NCBI GenBank assembly: GCA_011321895.1
Contig: DROK01000089.1
Location: forward strand, 1 to 8,223
From: Thermodesulfatator atlanticus
GTDB lineage: Bacteria > Desulfobacterota > Thermodesulfobacteria > Thermodesulfobacteriales > Thermodesulfatatoraceae
Direction of reading: 5' to 3'
Length of the DNA stretch: 8,223 bases
The first letter of the stretch is position 1. The number at the start of each line of letters is the position of its first letter. Made by a program: the position numbers and the translations under genes. This document shows, piece by piece, positions 5,866-8,223 of this stretch. The notes below the pieces were generated by a model, which saw only the letters and a program-made list of their open reading frames with translations, was not told where the DNA came from and searched no databases.

Positions 5866-6737
5866 AACCGCTGACCGCGCGCCAAAGGCAGAAGCCCCTC
5901 CGGACGAATCAAAAGTACCACCAGTAAAATAACGTAGGCCAAAATATTTTTGTACGCGGAAGCAAAATAAGCCGCTCCGCCTTCAAGTAGCCCCAGAAGG
6001 AGCCCTCCTAAAAGGGCCCCGGGGAAACTGCCGTAGCCGCCCAGGATCGCCGCGGTAAAACCCTTAAGACCTATCAAAACCCCGCTTTCAAAACCAAGGG
6101 GCCAAACCGGGGCTACCAGCACCCCGGCCAGTCCCCCCAGCGCCCCTGCCAGCGCAAAACTGGCCGCCACTACCCAGGGAACAGGGATCCCCATAAGGGC
6201 TGCCGTCTGTGCGTCTAAAGCTACGGCACGCATGGCCTTGCCCCAAAGGGTGTAACGGAAAAAGAGATGAAGTAAGAAAAAGGCCGAGAGTGTGACCCCC
6301 AAAATCCAGCCATACTGGGGATCAAACACAAAAGAACCAAGGGCCAAATCTTGGGTGGAAATGGGCGGTAAAGAAAACGGCCTTTTGCCCCAGATTTCCT
6401 TGATAAGGCCCCTTAAAAAGATAGAGGCTCCCACCGTGATAAAAACCAAGATGAGGATCTCCCGTGACCGGGCCGGCGCCAAGGCCAGCCTTTCCAGCAG
6501 CACCCCGGCCAGGGCCGCCAGGGAAACCGCTCCCAGGAAGGCCAACCAGTAAGGGAGGCCCCAGGAAACCAAAATGCTATAGGCCACAAAGGCCCCCAAG
6601 ACTACAAAATCTCCCTGGGCGAAATTGACAATCCCTGTGGCGTTGTGTACCACCCCGAAACCCAGGGCGATGAGGGCGTAGATGGCCCCGCTTGAAAGAC
6701 CAGCCAGTAAAAATTGGGCCAGAATCACCAAATCCAT
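5862..6737 (-). CDS. livH: Branched-chain amino-acid-type ABC transporter permease LivH
   Basis: Partner permease of LivM in the inner membrane. The 291 residues are very hydrophobic, with about eight membrane segments. The family motifs are clear: GAIYALIALGFGVVHNATG near 17-35, NFAQGDFVVLGAF (38-50), the ATPase-contact loop MRAVALDAQTAALMGIP (169-185), ALAGALGGLAGVLVAP (196-210) and GGYGSFPGALLGGLLLGLLE (233-252). Length is normal. An in-frame TAA lies only 12 bases before the ATG, which prevents a longer protein. There is no recognisable Shine-Dalgarno, as the leader just upstream reads CCTTCCCCATTT. TTG or GTG codons 2-4 residues in would be little better. The gene follows the nitroreductase gene by 90 bases, in which I find no convincing promoter or terminator. 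No ATPase (livF/livG) or periplasmic binding protein (livJ/livK) gene is present in the window. Confidence 0.94.
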   Translation of the reverse strand: MDLVILAQFLLAGLSSGAIYALIALGFGVVHNATGIVNFAQGDFVVLGAFVAYSILVSWGLPYWLAFLGAVSLAALAGVLLERLALAPARSREILILVFITVGASIFLRGLIKEIWGKRPFSLPPISTQDLALGSFVFDPQYGWILGVTLSAFFLLHLFFRYTLWGKAMRAVALDAQTAALMGIPVPWVVAASFALAGALGGLAGVLVAPVWPLGFESGVLIGLKGFTAAILGGYGSFPGALLGGLLLGLLEGGAAYFASAYKNILAYVILLVVLLIRPEGLLPLARGQRL

Positions 6738-6827
6738 AAATGGGGAAGGTTAACCAACTTTCGCCCAGAGAAACAGAAAATGCGGTGTCCTTCAAGGGTG
6801 ACGGCGGCTGAGCGCAAATGACCGGTT

Positions 6828-7412
6828 TTATTCGCCGAAACAAGACAGTATAAGTTCTTCAAGGGGTCTTTTGGGGACGTGGTGGACTCCCTTTTCATCC
6901 CGCCAGTAACGGATGTCCCCTCCCGGGGGAATATCTTCGATGACTACGGTTTCTTTGGGTTTCCCCAAGGCGATTACGTGCAGGATCTCAAAGCGTTCGG
7001 AGATCTTAAACTCCTGACGCAATTCGTCACGATCTACCGAGCCGATAATACAACCTCCCAACCCCTTCTCCACCGCGCCAAGGAGGATATTCTGGGAGGC
7101 GATCCCCGCGTCTACCCCGAAGACCTGGGCGATTTCCTTGTCACCCAAGACTATGATATAAGCCGCAGGGCGTTCCCCTTCTCCCGGCCCGGGCCAATCC
7201 TTGAGATAAGCGGCCCAATGAAGATAAGGAAAGATCCTGCGGTTGGTCTCCGGCGTGCAGGAAAGGATATATTTTAAAGGCTGGAGATTGCCGGCAGAAG
7301 CCGAAAGACGGGCCAACTTAATCAAATCCACCAGGGTTTCTTTGTTTATCCGATAATTCTCTTCAAAACGTCTATAACTCCGGCATTTTTGCACCAGGTT
7401 AAAAAGTTCCAT
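6828..7412 (-). CDS. Nitroreductase-family FMN-dependent oxidoreductase
   Basis: A 194-residue cytoplasmic flavoprotein of the nitroreductase fold (PF00881-type), which binds FMN and uses NAD(P)H or another donor. Physiological substrates vary widely and cannot be told here. Visible FMN-binding elements are CRSYRRF (10-16, the usual RxSxRxF-like start), SASAGNLQPLKYI (37-49), DAGIASQNILLGAVEKGLGGCIIG (101-124), and the C-terminal IRYWRDEKGVHHVP, which is typical of a compact subgroup common in anaerobes. The length suits a single-domain member without a ferredoxin extension. A good ribosome-binding site AGGAGGGG lies just before the ATG at 7412, within the end of the upstream kinase gene and the 8-base gap, so the two are co-transcribed. 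A link to kinase signalling is suggested only by this arrangement. Confidence 0.9.
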   Translation of the reverse strand: MELFNLVQKCRSYRRFEENYRINKETLVDLIKLARLSASAGNLQPLKYILSCTPETNRRIFPYLHWAAYLKDWPGPGEGERPAAYIIVLGDKEIAQVFGVDAGIASQNILLGAVEKGLGGCIIGSVDRDELRQEFKISERFEILHVIALGKPKETVVIEDIPPGGDIRYWRDEKGVHHVPKRPLEELILSCFGE

Positions 7413-7420
7413 GACCCCTC

Positions 7421-8223
7421 CTAATTTTCAGATATGACCGCCCCAAGTGCCTGCCTTAGCTGATCCAAGCTAAAGGGTTTAGAAAGAATTTTAACCACAC
7501 CGTATCTTTCAAGGAAATAACGATCATCTTCCGAAAGATAACCCGTAACTACAATTATCGGAAAATTAAAACTCATTTCGCGCAATTTTTTAATAATTTC
7601 TTTACCGGAAAGTTTGGGCAAATTTAAATCCAATAACATCAAATCAGGCACAAAGGCTTTTTCCAGTTGAGAAAATATATCCTCTCCATCATAACAACAA
7701 TGCACCCTAAACCCCAAAGACTCAAGAAAATTGGCCATAGATAAGGCTATGTCTTTTTCATCCTCTACAATTAAAATTTTCTTCCTTTGAAAATCTGATA
7801 TCCTGAAAAAGGAAGAAAATCTTTCCTCTAAATCAGCAAAAGAAATATTTCTCTTTAAAGGAAAATAAACATAAAAGGTCGAACCCTTCCCTTCTTGTGT
7901 TTCAATGGCTATAATTCCTCCGATTTCTTCCACCAATTTTTTGGTAACTGAAAGCCCTAAACCGCTTCCAGCCACCGTTGATTTAGACTTTGCCGCCTCG
8001 TTTTTAACATTATTTTTCTTAGTGGTGAAATAAGGTTCAAAAATGAAAGGCAATATATCTTTGGGAATACCGGTTCCCGTATCTTTAATCATTAAACAAG
8101 CAAACTCTCCTGATAAATATTTAACATTAGAATTTGAAAGATAACCACTAGGCAGCTCTTTATTAAAATTTTGGCAATAAGTTCTTATAAGCAGGGAACC
8201 AGTAGCAGGCATAGCCTGAACAG
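7421..8223 (-). CDS. Hybrid sensor histidine kinase with C-terminal receiver domain, partial (N-terminus beyond right edge)
   Basis: 266 residues are visible, and the frame is open to the right edge. An internal ATG at 8212 is not the real start: it is the Met of VQAMPATG, part of the kinase N box, so the sensor, the histidine domain and the start of the ATPase domain are outside. Counting from that Met, the ATPase domain shows G1 DTGTGIP (44-50), F box PYFTTK (60-65), G2 GSGLGLS (82-88) and closes with GKGSTFYVYFP. A receiver domain follows from KKILIVEDEKD (144): acidic pair Glu150/Asp151, phospho-acceptor Asp195 in LLDLNLP, Thr223, and Lys245 in SKPF. All receiver residues are intact, which fits a hybrid kinase feeding a phosphorelay or regulating itself. 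No DNA-binding domain follows. The gene is visibly richer in A and T than its neighbours, with many AAA, AAT, TTA and ATA codons. Confidence 0.92.
   Translation of the reverse strand, partial: VQAMPATGSLLIRTYCQNFNKELPSGYLSNSNVKYLSGEFACLMIKDTGTGIPKDILPFIFEPYFTTKKNNVKNEAAKSKSTVAGSGLGLSVTKKLVEEIGGIIAIETQEGKGSTFYVYFPLKRNISFADLEERFSSFFRISDFQRKKILIVEDEKDIALSMANFLESLGFRVHCCYDGEDIFSQLEKAFVPDLMLLDLNLPKLSGKEIIKKLREMSFNFPIIVVTGYLSEDDRYFLERYGVVKILSKPFSLDQLRQALGAVISEN

Noticed and set aside
6577..6843. 88-codon minus-strand frame bridging the nitroreductase end and the livH start
   Set aside because: Over half of it is livH read in another frame, there is no family similarity, and the start is inside the nitroreductase gene without a ribosome-binding site.
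6879..7277. 132-codon plus-strand frame opposite the nitroreductase
   Set aside because: Antisense shadow of a well-supported flavoprotein gene, with no recognisable motif of its own.
8210..8212. ATG at 8212 as the start of a small kinase-receiver protein
   Set aside because: The frame continues upstream to the window edge and this Met is the conserved residue of the VQAMP part of the kinase N box.
1..8223. CRISPR arrays, insertion sequences, tRNA or rRNA genes, phage or toxin-antitoxin modules
   Set aside because: I looked for regularly spaced repeats, terminal inverted repeats, transposase motifs, tRNA-like folds and short paired ORFs and found none. The sequence is almost fully accounted for by ordinary genes.

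Overview
All supported genes lie on the minus strand, so the biology reads from the right edge of the window to the left. The window is moderately GC-rich, apart from a clearly AT-rich gene at the right edge. It encodes a full-length DsrC with both C-terminal redox cysteines, an outer-membrane beta-barrel protein with a signal peptide, and a radical SAM protein of the PflX type. Together these point to a Gram-negative, anaerobic, dissimilatory sulfur-metabolising bacterium. A member of Thermodesulfobacteriota (Thermosulfurimonas or Thermodesulfatator type) or a related deltaproteobacterial lineage is my inference; no marker gene in the window settles it.

Layout in transcription order: (1) the 3' part of a hybrid sensor histidine kinase with a C-terminal receiver domain, cut by the right edge (8223-7421). 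(2) A nitroreductase-family flavoprotein 9 bases further on (7412-6828). (3) LivH and LivM, the two branched-chain amino-acid-type ABC permeases, with a 4-base ATGA overlap (6737-4924). (4) After 73 bases, a soluble GAF-domain histidine kinase (4850-3450), then immediately a HIT-family hydrolase/phosphorylase (3449-2946), then a PflX-like radical SAM protein (2949-2026) that probably starts at a CTG overlapping the HIT stop codon. (5) After a 160-base spacer with a putative promoter, a single-gene dsrC unit (1865-1545) closed by a clear intrinsic terminator (1524-1481). (6) After a further intergenic stretch holding a short perfect inverted repeat, an outer-membrane porin-like gene (1300 to the left edge) that runs out of the window.

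The tight spacing from the GAF kinase through HIT to the radical SAM gene indicates one transcription unit, possibly continuing from livHM. dsrC and the porin look independently transcribed. The liv permeases have no ATPase or binding-protein gene in the window, and neither kinase has a separate response regulator here, so partners must lie elsewhere.

I see no mobile element, CRISPR array, RNA gene or phage remnant. Most of the window is ordinary chromosomal content. The most useful points are the hidden N-terminal cysteine cluster and likely CTG start of the radical SAM gene, the RBS-based start of dsrC, the incomplete Liv system lying between two kinases, and the compositional step at the right edge.
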